From assembly GCA_020445165.1 (NCBI GenBank), contig JAGRHE010000091.1, positions 1 through 10,442 of the forward strand: a stretch of 10,442 bases of DNA, written 5' to 3'. A program made the translations under genes and the position numbers. Source of the stretch: Gammaproteobacteria bacterium. GTDB lineage: Bacteria > Pseudomonadota > Gammaproteobacteria > Chromatiales > Sedimenticolaceae. Below, piece by piece: positions 1-6,034 of this stretch (position 1 is the first letter of the stretch; each line of letters opens with the position of its first letter). A model generated the notes under the pieces. That model saw only the letters and a program-made list of their open reading frames with translations, did not search any database and was not told the DNA's origin.

Positions 1-238
1 GTTGCAAGGGCGCGCCGTCCGCAGCCGCCCAGCGGACATCGATCGCCGGATCGAGCTGCCGGAACACCTCGTCGAACCAGAGACATCCGCACAGCACGGC
101 AGACTCACGCGCCAGGACGCGCGCCACGGCGGCCTGCCCCTCCGGCACCAGGGCCGCGGTCAGGTCACCGCTACCGATGTCCTCGGCCAGCGCCGAGGCG
201 ACCTGGACGCGGATCGAGTCTGTGTCCGGCGCTGACAT
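1..238 (-). CDS. nadC: Quinolinate phosphoribosyltransferase (nicotinate-nucleotide pyrophosphorylase), N-terminal part
   Basis: This is the first 79 codons of NadC, cut by the left edge of the window. NadC is a cytoplasmic enzyme of de novo NAD synthesis. It converts quinolinate and PRPP to nicotinate mononucleotide, CO2 and pyrophosphate. Reading the minus strand from the ATG at 238, residues 15-32 contain the family's N-terminal signature ALAEDIGSGDLTAALVP. A second strand-rich stretch follows (ARVLARESAVLCG, then WFDEVFRQLD), as expected for the N-terminal domain. The catalytic barrel lies outside the window. The ATG is 2 bases after the stop of the FKBP gene and has no strong Shine-Dalgarno of its own, so it is probably translationally coupled. 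Location near DUF1631 and ampD supports the call. Identification is by recognition of the N-terminus only. Confidence 0.9.
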   Translation of the reverse strand, partial: MSAPDTDSIRVQVASALAEDIGSGDLTAALVPEGQAAVARVLARESAVLCGCLWFDEVFRQLDPAIDVRWAAADGAPLQ

Positions 239-240
239 GT

Positions 241-586
241 TCAACGGATGTCGAGCAGTTCCACCTCGAACACCAGGGTCGCGTTGGGCGGAATGACACC
301 GCCGGCGCCCGACGCCCCGTAGCCGAGCTGCGGTGGAATGGTCAGCCTGCGCTTGCCGCCGATGCGCATACCGGCGACGCCCTCGTCCCAGCCACGAATG
401 ACCATGCCCCGCCCGAGTGCGAAATCGAACGGCTGGCCGCGGTCGACGCTTTGAATCGAACTTGCTGCCATCGGTCAACCAGCCCGTGTAGTGGACGACC
501 ACCTGCTGTCCGGAGGCGGCAGTGGCGCCGTCACCGACGGTGAGGTCTTCGAATTTCAGCCCGGTGTCCGTGATCTGTTCGGCCAT
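241..586 (-). pseudogene. FKBP-type peptidyl-prolyl cis-trans isomerase, single-base frameshift
   Basis: A compact one-domain FKBP of 114 residues would be encoded here if one base were removed. The upstream frame starts at ATG 586 with AGGGAG 8 bases before it. It reads MAEQITDTGLKFEDLTVGDG, then [17 protein letters not shown] (residues 29-45). The rest of the domain continues in the other frame: [59 protein letters not shown], ending at TGA 241-243. The frame change falls at the TTT run 450-452 (AAA on the coding strand), where TCAAAGC appears instead of the expected TCAAGC. Everything else is intact, so this is a very recent mutation or a sequencing/assembly error. The enzyme would speed prolyl isomerisation during protein folding. 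No signal peptide is visible, so it would be cytoplasmic. A 76-residue frame starting at ATG 471 lacks the first third of the fold and is unlikely to work alone. Confidence 0.85.
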
Positions 587-594
587 GCTCGGTT

Positions 595-600
595 CTCCCT
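595..600 (-). promoter_or_regulatory. Ribosome-binding site of the FKBP gene
   Basis: AGGGAG on the minus strand lies 8 bases before ATG 586. It decides in favour of 586 as the true start rather than the internal ATG at 471, and so shows that the gene is frameshifted rather than simply short. Confidence 0.7.
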
Positions 601-620
601 GGTACTCGCAGCCTGCGCTC

Positions 621-650
621 AACGACAAAGCGCCGGCTCTGGGCCGGCGC
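621..650 (-). terminator. Probable intrinsic terminator of the DUF1631 gene
   Basis: A perfect 8-bp stem, GCGCCGGC / GCCGGCGC (630-637 with 643-650), has a 5-base loop. Read on the minus strand, the 3' arm is followed by a short T-rich tail (TTTGTCGTT). It lies 50 bases after the DUF1631 stop codon and before the FKBP start, where a terminator would be expected. The tail is weak, so partial read-through into FKBP-nadC is possible. Confidence 0.5.
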
Positions 651-654
651 GATG

Positions 655-660
655 ATTCTA
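655..660 (-). promoter_or_regulatory. Possible -10 element for FKBP-nadC
   Basis: TAGAAT on the minus strand matches the sigma-70 -10 consensus at five of six positions. Transcription from it would start at about 648 and would place the 630-650 hairpin in the 5' leader of the FKBP mRNA. No convincing -35 hexamer is seen at the right distance, so this is tentative. Confidence 0.25.
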
Positions 661-699
661 GCGTATCGATGAGCGCGATTGGGCTCTTGGCAACCCGGT

Positions 700-2961
700 T
701 CAGGCCGGCGCCTTGTCACCGTTGGTGTCGCGCAATGCACCGAGCATGGCATCGAGCGCGCGGTCCATGAGCGGGGTGTTCAGATCGTCGAGAACCTGCC
801 CACGGCCATCACGGAACAGCGCGGCCAGTTCATGCAGGTGCATCTCGGCGACCTTCATGCCCTTGCGGTTGACGAAGATGCAGTTGTCGGTGACGCTGCT
901 GCGCCACGACAGCTTGCCACGCACCGGGCCGTCTGCTGTCTGCCACTCGATCCACTGGCCGACGTCGATCGCGCGCGCCCGGTCGAGGAACTGGTCTTCG
1001 ATGGCTTCCTCGGTGATCGCGGCATCGCCCAGTACGACCTCGGGAATCACATCGTCGATGTCGGCACTGCCGATGGTATCGCTCTCGCCACGCAGGGCCG
1101 CGATGTGACACGCCTGCAGATCCTTGAACAACTGGCCGGCACGGTGCTGGTCGAAAGAGATGTTGTTGAGTCCGTCGCGCAGCTTCTTCAGCAGGTCGGG
1201 GATGGCCTTCAAAAGCTTCTGGCGATCGTTCGGATCGACCTTTGGCTGAACACTCCAGATCAGTTCCTCGACCGATTCGTAGGCGTGCTTCCAGGCGACG
1301 CTTTCCTCGCCTTCACGCAGGAAGGCGAGCAGCATCACGTCGTGCCAGCCCTCACGCAGGATGTTGACCACGGCCATCGGCAGTTCCGGATTGGCAATGC
1401 GGAACTCGTTCAGCACTTCTGCCACGCGGCGCCGTGCGATCAGCAGTTGCTCCTGCCCGCGGGTGACCTGATTGATCCGCTCTTCGGCGACTTCAGCACC
1501 GCGCGCCTCGCGCTCGATGAAGTTGGAAAACTCGTCGTGGACCTGGGCAAACAGTCCGACATCCTCGGAGAAGTCACCGAGGATCCGGGTCACCGCGGTT
1601 TCGATGCGCCCGTAAAGTGACTTGGCCGAACGGTCACCGTCATCGACCCAGGCCATGCCTGCGCGCGCCAGGGTGTTGAGCAGGCGGCGCGCGGGATGTT
1701 GCTTGTTGCTGAAGAAGCTGCGGTCCATGACCGCGACCTTCAGCATCGGAATCTGCAGACGACCGATCAGCGCCTTCATCGCATCGGGCACGTTGCTGTC
1801 GTCGAGGATGAAGTCGAACAGCATGCCAATGACGTCGATCACGTCCTGGTCGACCTGGTGCAACCGGCGGGCCGGTGCCTCGGTGGAACCCATGTCGAGC
1901 TGGCGCCCAAGATTGACCAGCATCTCGCCCTGCAGCTGTTCGATTTCCTGCGGACTGACCGGCGCCTCGATCGACGCCTCGCGCTGCAGGCTGTGCAACG
2001 CGTCCAGCAGTTCACTGGACTGCACCGCCGGCAGGTTGGTGTAGTGTGCGCCGTCGCAGCCTGGCAGCCGGGTCGAGTACAGCTTGGCACTGCCCACTCC
2101 GCGACGGGTCGACAGCAGCTGTCCCAACATACCCAGGATCTGCTCCTGGCTGACCTCGTCACCGGCTGCCGCCGCCGAGGTCACCGCGCCGTCGTCGGTG
2201 TGCTGTTCGGATTCCTGGCGTGCACGCTGAACGGACGGCGCCACCGGGTTGCGTCGCACACGCTGCACGATCTTGGGCAGAACGCCCGCCTCGACCAGGG
2301 TGTCGTTCAAATCGTCGAACAGGCCTCCGACGTAGGCCATGACGTAGCGGTCGAACATCTTGAACACGACCAGGCGAACGCCGAGGTCTCCGTTCCACTG
2401 CCGCATCGCGCTGCGGAACCCATCGGCCAGGGCATACGGACCGACCGGGTTTTGACGGGTACTGAGATCCGGGACGCCGACCAGCTGAGCCAAGCGCATG
2501 TTGAGCGCGAACAACTCCCGGTGATAACGATTCTCTGCCTTGGAGACCATGCCACTGACGGCGAGGTTCTCTTCCAGCTCATCGTTCTCGACCAGGCTCA
2601 GCTCGTCCTCTGCCGCGTCGGACGCAGCGCCCTGGCCGGCAGCCGGTTGCGGATGCAGCCAGAAATCATCGAAACGGGTGAGCTGCCCCTTCAGGAAGGA
2701 TTGCTCGATCGGCTCGCGCAGCTTGCGCAGCTCGCGCATGGCGTCGAAATAACGAGTCTGCAGCACATCGCTGGCGGACTTGTCGGCCAACTGGTACAGC
2801 TCGTCGTCGAGGTGTTCGAACAACTCCTGCATCAGCCTTGGCAAGGTGTCGGCCAGATGGCTGCGACAGACAGCGACCAGCTCGTGCGTGCGGGCATCGG
2901 CGATGCGCCGCCGACCGCTGCCGAGGCCCTGATCGAATGAAACTACGTTGTCGCGCACCAT
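700..2961 (-). CDS. DUF1631 family protein
   Basis: The 753-residue product belongs to the DUF1631 family. Some databases label the family 'thymidine phosphorylase', which has no support in the sequence. Residues 1-110 form a helical N-terminal region (ADTLPRLMQELFEHLDDELYQLADKS). It is followed by an acidic linker and the family's conserved block LSLVENDELEENLAVSGM...KAENRYHRELFALNMRL. A second conserved block is NPVGPYALADGFRSAM. The middle is mostly helical. The last 86 residues form a separate, probably beta-rich module (KLSW at 683-686, FVNRKG at 696-701) followed by a helix. There is no signal peptide or transmembrane segment, so it is probably cytoplasmic. The start at ATG 2961 has GGGGA about 8 bases upstream. 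An equivalent gene sits between nadC and ampD in Pseudomonas aeruginosa. Function is unknown; the family call is strong. Confidence 0.88.
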   Translation of the reverse strand: MVRDNVVSFDQGLGSGRRRIADARTHELVAVCRSHLADTLPRLMQELFEHLDDELYQLADKSASDVLQTRYFDAMRELRKLREPIEQSFLKGQLTRFDDFWLHPQPAAGQGAASDAAEDELSLVENDELEENLAVSGMVSKAENRYHRELFALNMRLAQLVGVPDLSTRQNPVGPYALADGFRSAMRQWNGDLGVRLVVFKMFDRYVMAYVGGLFDDLNDTLVEAGVLPKIVQRVRRNPVAPSVQRARQESEQHTDDGAVTSAAAAGDEVSQEQILGMLGQLLSTRRGVGSAKLYSTRLPGCDGAHYTNLPAVQSSELLDALHSLQREASIEAPVSPQEIEQLQGEMLVNLGRQLDMGSTEAPARRLHQVDQDVIDVIGMLFDFILDDSNVPDAMKALIGRLQIPMLKVAVMDRSFFSNKQHPARRLLNTLARAGMAWVDDGDRSAKSLYGRIETAVTRILGDFSEDVGLFAQVHDEFSNFIEREARGAEVAEERINQVTRGQEQLLIARRRVAEVLNEFRIANPELPMAVVNILREGWHDVMLLAFLREGEESVAWKHAYESVEELIWSVQPKVDPNDRQKLLKAIPDLLKKLRDGLNNISFDQHRAGQLFKDLQACHIAALRGESDTIGSADIDDVIPEVVLGDAAITEEAIEDQFLDRARAIDVGQWIEWQTADGPVRGKLSWRSSVTDNCIFVNRKGMKVAEMHLHELAALFRDGRGQVLDDLNTPLMDRALDAMLGALRDTNGDKAPA

Positions 2962-3053
2962 GTACCGTCCCCAGGACTGTTGACTCGTGTGTTGTGAACA
3001 TCCCTTTCACCCGGTTCCAGCGGCAATTCTTGGGAACCCTGGAGCGACCCACA

Positions 3054-3067
3054 GTGACCCCGGTCAC
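3054..3067. promoter_or_regulatory. Palindromic candidate operator
   Basis: GTGACC-CC-GGTCAC is a perfect inverted repeat with 6-base arms. It lies about 93 bases upstream of the DUF1631 start and about 200 upstream of the thioredoxin start. The spacing is too tight for an ordinary RNA hairpin, so a dimeric DNA-binding protein is the more natural reading. The cognate regulator is not known. Confidence 0.3.
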
Positions 3068-3194
3068 GCTTTTCAGGGGCCGTTTCTTCCGCCCGGCGGC
3101 CTGCAGTGAATCCGTTCACACTCGGGTGGGATCGGGGCGCCTGACGGCACGATGCCACCCCGCGGTCCCCTGCCCTGTTTAGCGGCCGCGACCG

Positions 3195-3223
3195 TTGATT
3201 CATAACCGCACGGTTTGGACAAT
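3195..3223 (+). promoter_or_regulatory. Possible sigma-70 promoter of the thioredoxin-ampD-ampE operon
   Basis: TTGATT (3195-3200) and GACAAT (3218-3223) each match four of six consensus positions, with a 17-base spacer. They lie in the most AT-rich part of the divergent region. If real, the in-frame TTG 3195 and ATG 3222 cannot be the translation start, which favours ATG 3270. Confidence 0.3.
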
Positions 3224-3269
3224 GTTAAGTTATCGCCCGAGGCAAGGTTTGCCAATCGGAAATCCGCCA

Positions 3270-3641
3270 ATGCACATGCGGCATCCACCGTCCACACCGC
3301 CCAGCCTGGCGCAGCTGTCCCAATTCGACCTGCACGCCCGGTTACAGGATCTGACTGGCGTCGCGCTGATAACGTTCACCGGTCCAGGCTGCGGCAGCTG
3401 TCGTCACCTGCGCCGCGTGCTGGCGGATGTGCGTGAACAACGCCCGGACTGGCACCTGTACGAGGTCGATGCACAACGTGAGTCCGGGTTGACGAATGAG
3501 TTTGAAGTGTTTCATTTACCGAGTATTTTTCTGTTTCACAACGGCGCCTACCACAGCCGCATCGAGGCCGAGGCGAGAACGGCTTCGATCATCGAAACGG
3601 TGACTGCTGCACTGCAGCAACCGGCCAGCGAGGCGCCATGA
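3270..3641 (+). CDS. Thioredoxin-family protein with CGSC active site
   Basis: The 123-residue protein has a thioredoxin fold. VALITFTGPGCGSCRHLRRVL places the redox motif Cys41-Gly-Ser-Cys44 at the start of the second helix. EVFHLPSIFLFHNG supplies the cis-proline (Pro84) and the following strand. It is probably cytoplasmic, since no signal peptide is seen. CGSC differs from the CGPC of housekeeping thioredoxin, so the redox potential and partners may differ. The start at ATG 3270 was chosen because GGA lies 9 bases upstream and the fold begins soon after. In-frame TTG 3195 and ATG 3222 would add an unconserved-looking tail and have poor ribosome sites. The stop overlaps the ampD start by 4 bases (ATGA), so the two are co-translated. 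Codons for residues 74-90 are unusually AT-rich (four TTT, one TTA). Substrate unknown. Confidence 0.85.
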   Translation: MHMRHPPSTPPSLAQLSQFDLHARLQDLTGVALITFTGPGCGSCRHLRRVLADVREQRPDWHLYEVDAQRESGLTNEFEVFHLPSIFLFHNGAYHSRIEAEARTASIIETVTAALQQPASEAP

Positions 3642-4213
3642 ACGACGAGGGACTGATCTGGCTCGACGATGTCATCCGGGTGGTATCACCGAACGCCGAC
3701 GAACGCCCGCCGGGCTCGGAGATCGAGCTTCTGGTAATCCATAACATCAGCCTGCCACCGAACGAATTCGGCGGCGGCAACATCCACCGGCTGTTCACGA
3801 ACCGGCTGGATCCGGCCGCCCACCCTTACTTTGCCAGCATCGCCGACCTGCGCGTATCGGCCCACCTGCTGATCGAGCGCGACGGCCGCACCACCCAGTT
3901 CGTCGCCCTCGAACGGCGCGCCTGGCACGCCGGCCAGTCGCAATTCTGCGGCCGCGAGCGCTGCAACGACTTTTCCATCGGCATCGAACTGGAAGGCACC
4001 GACGAGCTGCCTTTCAGCGATGCCCAATACGAACGCCTGGTGGCGCTGACCCGGACCATCCGGCGGATCTTTCCGCGCATCGGTGACGACAATATCGTGG
4101 GGCACTCCGATATCGCCCCGGGGCGCAAGACCGATCCCGGCCCTTTTTTCGCCTGGGACCGCTTCCGTACCCAGCTGGCCGCGGCCGAGACGCGACCGCC
4201 CGCGCTCGGTTGA
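3638..4213 (+). CDS. ampD: 1,6-anhydro-N-acetylmuramyl-L-alanine amidase AmpD
   Basis: AmpD is a cytoplasmic zinc amidase of cell-wall recycling. It removes the stem peptide from 1,6-anhydro-MurNAc-peptides, which are also the inducers of AmpR-controlled beta-lactamase. The 191-residue length is typical. The amidase_2 fold is complete: LVIHNISLPP with zinc ligand His35, SAHLLIERDG at 74-83, AWHAGQS at 95-101, FSIGIELEGTD with the catalytic Glu117, and VGHSDIAPGRKTDPGP with zinc ligands His156 and Asp166 plus conserved Lys164. All expected catalytic residues are present. ATG 3638 overlaps the thioredoxin stop, with GAGG just upstream. The ampE gene follows after 53 bases, as in the classic ampDE operon. 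No ampR or ampC is in the window, so a link to beta-lactamase induction here is only inferred. Confidence 0.96.
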   Translation: MNDEGLIWLDDVIRVVSPNADERPPGSEIELLVIHNISLPPNEFGGGNIHRLFTNRLDPAAHPYFASIADLRVSAHLLIERDGRTTQFVALERRAWHAGQSQFCGRERCNDFSIGIELEGTDELPFSDAQYERLVALTRTIRRIFPRIGDDNIVGHSDIAPGRKTDPGPFFAWDRFRTQLAAAETRPPALG

Positions 4214-4215
4214 CG

Positions 4216-4221
4216 TAGAAT
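4216..4221 (+). promoter_or_regulatory. Possible internal -10 element upstream of ampE
   Basis: TAGAAT matches the -10 consensus at five of six positions and lies just after the ampD stop. No acceptable -35 hexamer is seen, since that stretch is GC-rich coding sequence. It is listed only as a candidate internal promoter. Confidence 0.15.
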
Positions 4222-4241
4222 CCGCACCCCGACCACAACAA

Positions 4242-4257
4242 CCTGGTGTGAACCAGG
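4242..4257 (+). promoter_or_regulatory. GNRA-capped hairpin covering the ampE ribosome-binding region
   Basis: CCTGGT-GTGA-ACCAGG forms a perfect 6-bp stem closed by a GUGA (GNRA-class) tetraloop. The only Shine-Dalgarno-like bases before ampE (CAGG, 4254-4257, 9 bases from ATG 4267) are in its 3' arm. Folding would reduce ampE translation relative to ampD. Confidence 0.4.
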
Positions 4258-4266
4258 CCCAGCAGC

Positions 4267-5166
4267 ATGACTTTCCTCTCGATCCTGATCGCACTGCTTT
4301 TCGAACGGACGCTGGAAAACAGCCGTCCGCAAAGGCGCCATCGATGGTTCGACCGCTATTGCAGCCGATTGTCGTCGGGTGGTGGTTTCCTGCGCGGCCT
4401 GATGGGCCAGCCCTGGGGCATCGCCATAGCCCTGTTGCCCCTGCTGCTGGCGATCGGCTGGCTGCAGGCACTGTTCAACGAATTCGGCGGCCTGTTCGCC
4501 CTCGTTTTCGGCAGCGCGGTCCTGCTGTATTCGCTCGGACCGGGTGACCTGGGCGAAGAGGTCGGCGCGTATCTGGCCGCGCGTGACGCCGGCGACGACC
4601 AGCAAGCCGCCAGCTCGGCGCAGCAGCTGTGCCTGAGTGAAATCCCGGATGCCGAACCGCGCCGCTCGTTTGCGGTCGCGCGCGCCGTGGTCGTACTGGC
4701 CAACCGTCGCCTGCTCGCGCCGATATTCTGGTTCGTGCTGTTCGGCGCGGTCGGTGCCGCCGCCTATCGCATGCTGCAGCTGATCGGGGAACGTCTGCAT
4801 GCCGAAGACGGTCCGCAGGAGATGCAGCAGCACAGCGATCGCGCGCGTCAGATTGCCGACTGGGCACCGGCGCGCCTGACCGCGTTCAGCTACGCCGTCG
4901 CCGGCAATTTCGATGCCGTGGCGCATGCCTGGCGGACGTTCGAGCACATACCCTTGGACGGGCCGCTGAGCGAGGCCGACCACCTGCTGGCGCACACGGG
5001 ACTGGCTGCACTGGATACCTTTCCCGACGACGCTGACGAACTGGACGACAGCAGCGAACTGGACCTGGCCCCGGTGGTCGAGGACGCCCTGGCGCTGGTC
5101 TGGCGCAGTCTTACGATATGGGTCGTCGTGATCGGTGCCGGCAGCCTGGTCGCGGCGTTGGCTTGA
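4267..5166 (+). CDS. ampE: Regulatory signalling modulator / inner-membrane protein AmpE
   Basis: AmpE is the inner-membrane protein encoded after AmpD and was originally linked to beta-lactamase regulation. Its biochemical role is still poorly defined. The 299-residue product has the family layout. A first hydrophobic helix, MTFLSILIALLFERTL, carries the typical early acidic residue. Further membrane segments lie at about 51-70, 74-91 and 150-170 (RLLAPIFWFVLFGAVGAAAYRM, characteristic of AmpE), with the last at 281-298. Between segments lie soluble stretches, including FAVARAVVVLANRRLLAP and APARLTAFSYAVAGNFD, which are also family hallmarks. The start at ATG 4267 is preceded by a hairpin that hides the ribosome site. 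The C-terminal stop overlaps the next gene's TTG start by 4 bases. It is transcribed with ampD. Confidence 0.92.
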   Translation: MTFLSILIALLFERTLENSRPQRRHRWFDRYCSRLSSGGGFLRGLMGQPWGIAIALLPLLLAIGWLQALFNEFGGLFALVFGSAVLLYSLGPGDLGEEVGAYLAARDAGDDQQAASSAQQLCLSEIPDAEPRRSFAVARAVVVLANRRLLAPIFWFVLFGAVGAAAYRMLQLIGERLHAEDGPQEMQQHSDRARQIADWAPARLTAFSYAVAGNFDAVAHAWRTFEHIPLDGPLSEADHLLAHTGLAALDTFPDDADELDDSSELDLAPVVEDALALVWRSLTIWVVVIGAGSLVAALA

Positions 5167-5984
5167 GGGCCCTGCTGCTCAGCACGGGGCTGCTCGCGTG
5201 CGCCTTGGTGTCTGCCGGTCCGCGGGTGATCGACGATGCGGGACGTACGCTTGAATTACACGCACCGGCCAAGCGCATCGTCACCCTGGCGCCGCATGCG
5301 GCAGAACTGGTGGTCGCGGCCGGCGCCGGCGCGGGATTGGCCGGGATCTCGGCTGCGAGCAACGTGGAGGGAGTGCCCGCTGGCCTGCCCGTGATCGGCG
5401 GCCCCGGCGCGCTCGACCGGGAACGACTGCTGGCGTTGCGACCCGACCTGGTGATCGCCTGGCAATCGGGCAACCGGGCGGCCGATATCGCCTGGCTGGA
5501 GCGCATCGACGTCCCCCTGTTCATCAGCGAACCACGCAATCTGCGGGACATCGAACGGTCGATCCGCGCGATCGGCGCCCTGGCGGGAAGCAGCGAACGG
5601 GCACAGTTGCGCGCCGACACCTTCGCCGCCCGTGTTCACGCCGGTTGTCCAGAGAACACACCGCTCCCCGTCTACGTCGAGGTGTGGCATCGGCCGCGTC
5701 TCACCCTGGGAGGCGATCACTGGATCAACGACGTGCTCACGCGCGCCGGCTTTCGCAATGTCTTCGCACAGGTCGGGCGCAACGTGATCGCCCTGTCCGA
5801 TGAGGCTGCCCTGGCCCATGCCGGACTGCCGCGGATCTCCCTTATCCGCCGCTTCGATGGCAGCGCCGATGACCATCTCGCCGGGCTCCTGTCCCGCCCC
5901 GGTCCACGCCTGGCAGAGGCGATAGATATCCTGTGCCGGCGACATGCACATCATTCGGGCCGTCCGGATGGGCGTCCGCGGTGA
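5163..5984 (+). CDS. Periplasmic cobalamin/metal-chelate ABC transporter substrate-binding protein (BtuF-like)
   Basis: This is a class III (helical-backbone) periplasmic binding protein, most like BtuF, which delivers vitamin B12 to the BtuCD importer. The N-terminus is a secretion signal (RALLLSTGLLACALVSA). Cleavage after VSA is likely, though Cys13 in LLAC makes a lipoprotein possible. Then come RVIDDAGRTLEL, AKRIVTLAPHAAELVVAAGAG, ALDRERLLALRPDLVIAWQSGN (typical of BtuF), PVYVEVWHRPRLTLGG and SRPGPRLAEAIDILC. TTG 5163 is preferred because it overlaps the ampE stop (TTGA) and puts the signal peptide at the very start. ATG 5118 would add a charged 15-residue extension. The segment between LSDEAALA and LLSRPGP is about 20 residues shorter than in E. 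coli BtuF. No permease, ATPase or B12 riboswitch is in the window. Haem or other chelates remain possible ligands. Confidence 0.85.
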   Translation: MRALLLSTGLLACALVSAGPRVIDDAGRTLELHAPAKRIVTLAPHAAELVVAAGAGAGLAGISAASNVEGVPAGLPVIGGPGALDRERLLALRPDLVIAWQSGNRAADIAWLERIDVPLFISEPRNLRDIERSIRAIGALAGSSERAQLRADTFAARVHAGCPENTPLPVYVEVWHRPRLTLGGDHWINDVLTRAGFRNVFAQVGRNVIALSDEAALAHAGLPRISLIRRFDGSADDHLAGLLSRPGPRLAEAIDILCRRHAHHSGRPDGRPR

Positions 5985-6034
5985 ACCAAGCGGAAACCGG
6001 GATCGACGAAGTCGCAGCCTGTCCCTATTGCTGA
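5981..6034 (+). pseudogene. 17-codon reading frame ending in CPYC; possible truncated CPXCG-type small protein
   Basis: GTG 5981 overlaps the BtuF-like stop (GTGA) and has GGATGG about 8 bases upstream. The other gene junctions in this operon, except ampD/ampE, use the same 4-base overlap. It encodes MNQAETGIDEVAACPYC and then TGA. Proteins of the cysteine-rich CPXCG family (about 60 residues, putative zinc-binding) begin in the same way: a short polar lead, then CPYCGE, with a second Cys pair (DCQVCCRP) later. Here the stop comes directly after CPYC. No clear second pair follows in frame, although the next 40 bases in the +1 frame give ESCVPGRCGPP, which faintly resembles it. I infer a decayed gene or sequence error; a real 17-residue peptide is the alternative. 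Confidence is limited because the match is short. Confidence 0.35.

Larger units (their letters stand above)
2962..3269. other. Divergent intergenic region between DUF1631 and the thioredoxin-ampDE operon
   Basis: About 308 bases contain no convincing coding sequence. They hold the start regions of two divergent transcription units. Visible structure: arms GGTTCC (3013-3018) and GGAACC (3033-3038) separated by 14 bases; the near-perfect palindrome GTGACC-CC-GGTCAC at 3054-3067; and arms GGGTGG (3124-3129) and CCACCC (3155-3160). The last 70 bases are less GC-rich than the rest and probably carry the rightward promoter. No clear promoter for DUF1631 could be picked out. Confidence 0.6.

Noticed and set aside
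679..1620. 313-codon open frame on the plus strand
   Set aside because: It is antisense to the DUF1631 gene and in register with its GC-rich third positions. The product looks compositionally random and has no ribosome site or recognisable domain.
1696..2940. 414-codon open frame on the plus strand
   Set aside because: This is also an antisense shadow of DUF1631. Its His/Gln/Val-rich product is typical of reversed high-GC coding sequence.
3826..4995. 389-codon open frame on the minus strand
   Set aside because: It lies opposite ampD and ampE, both of which are firmly identified. It crosses their intergenic gap and shows no protein family features.
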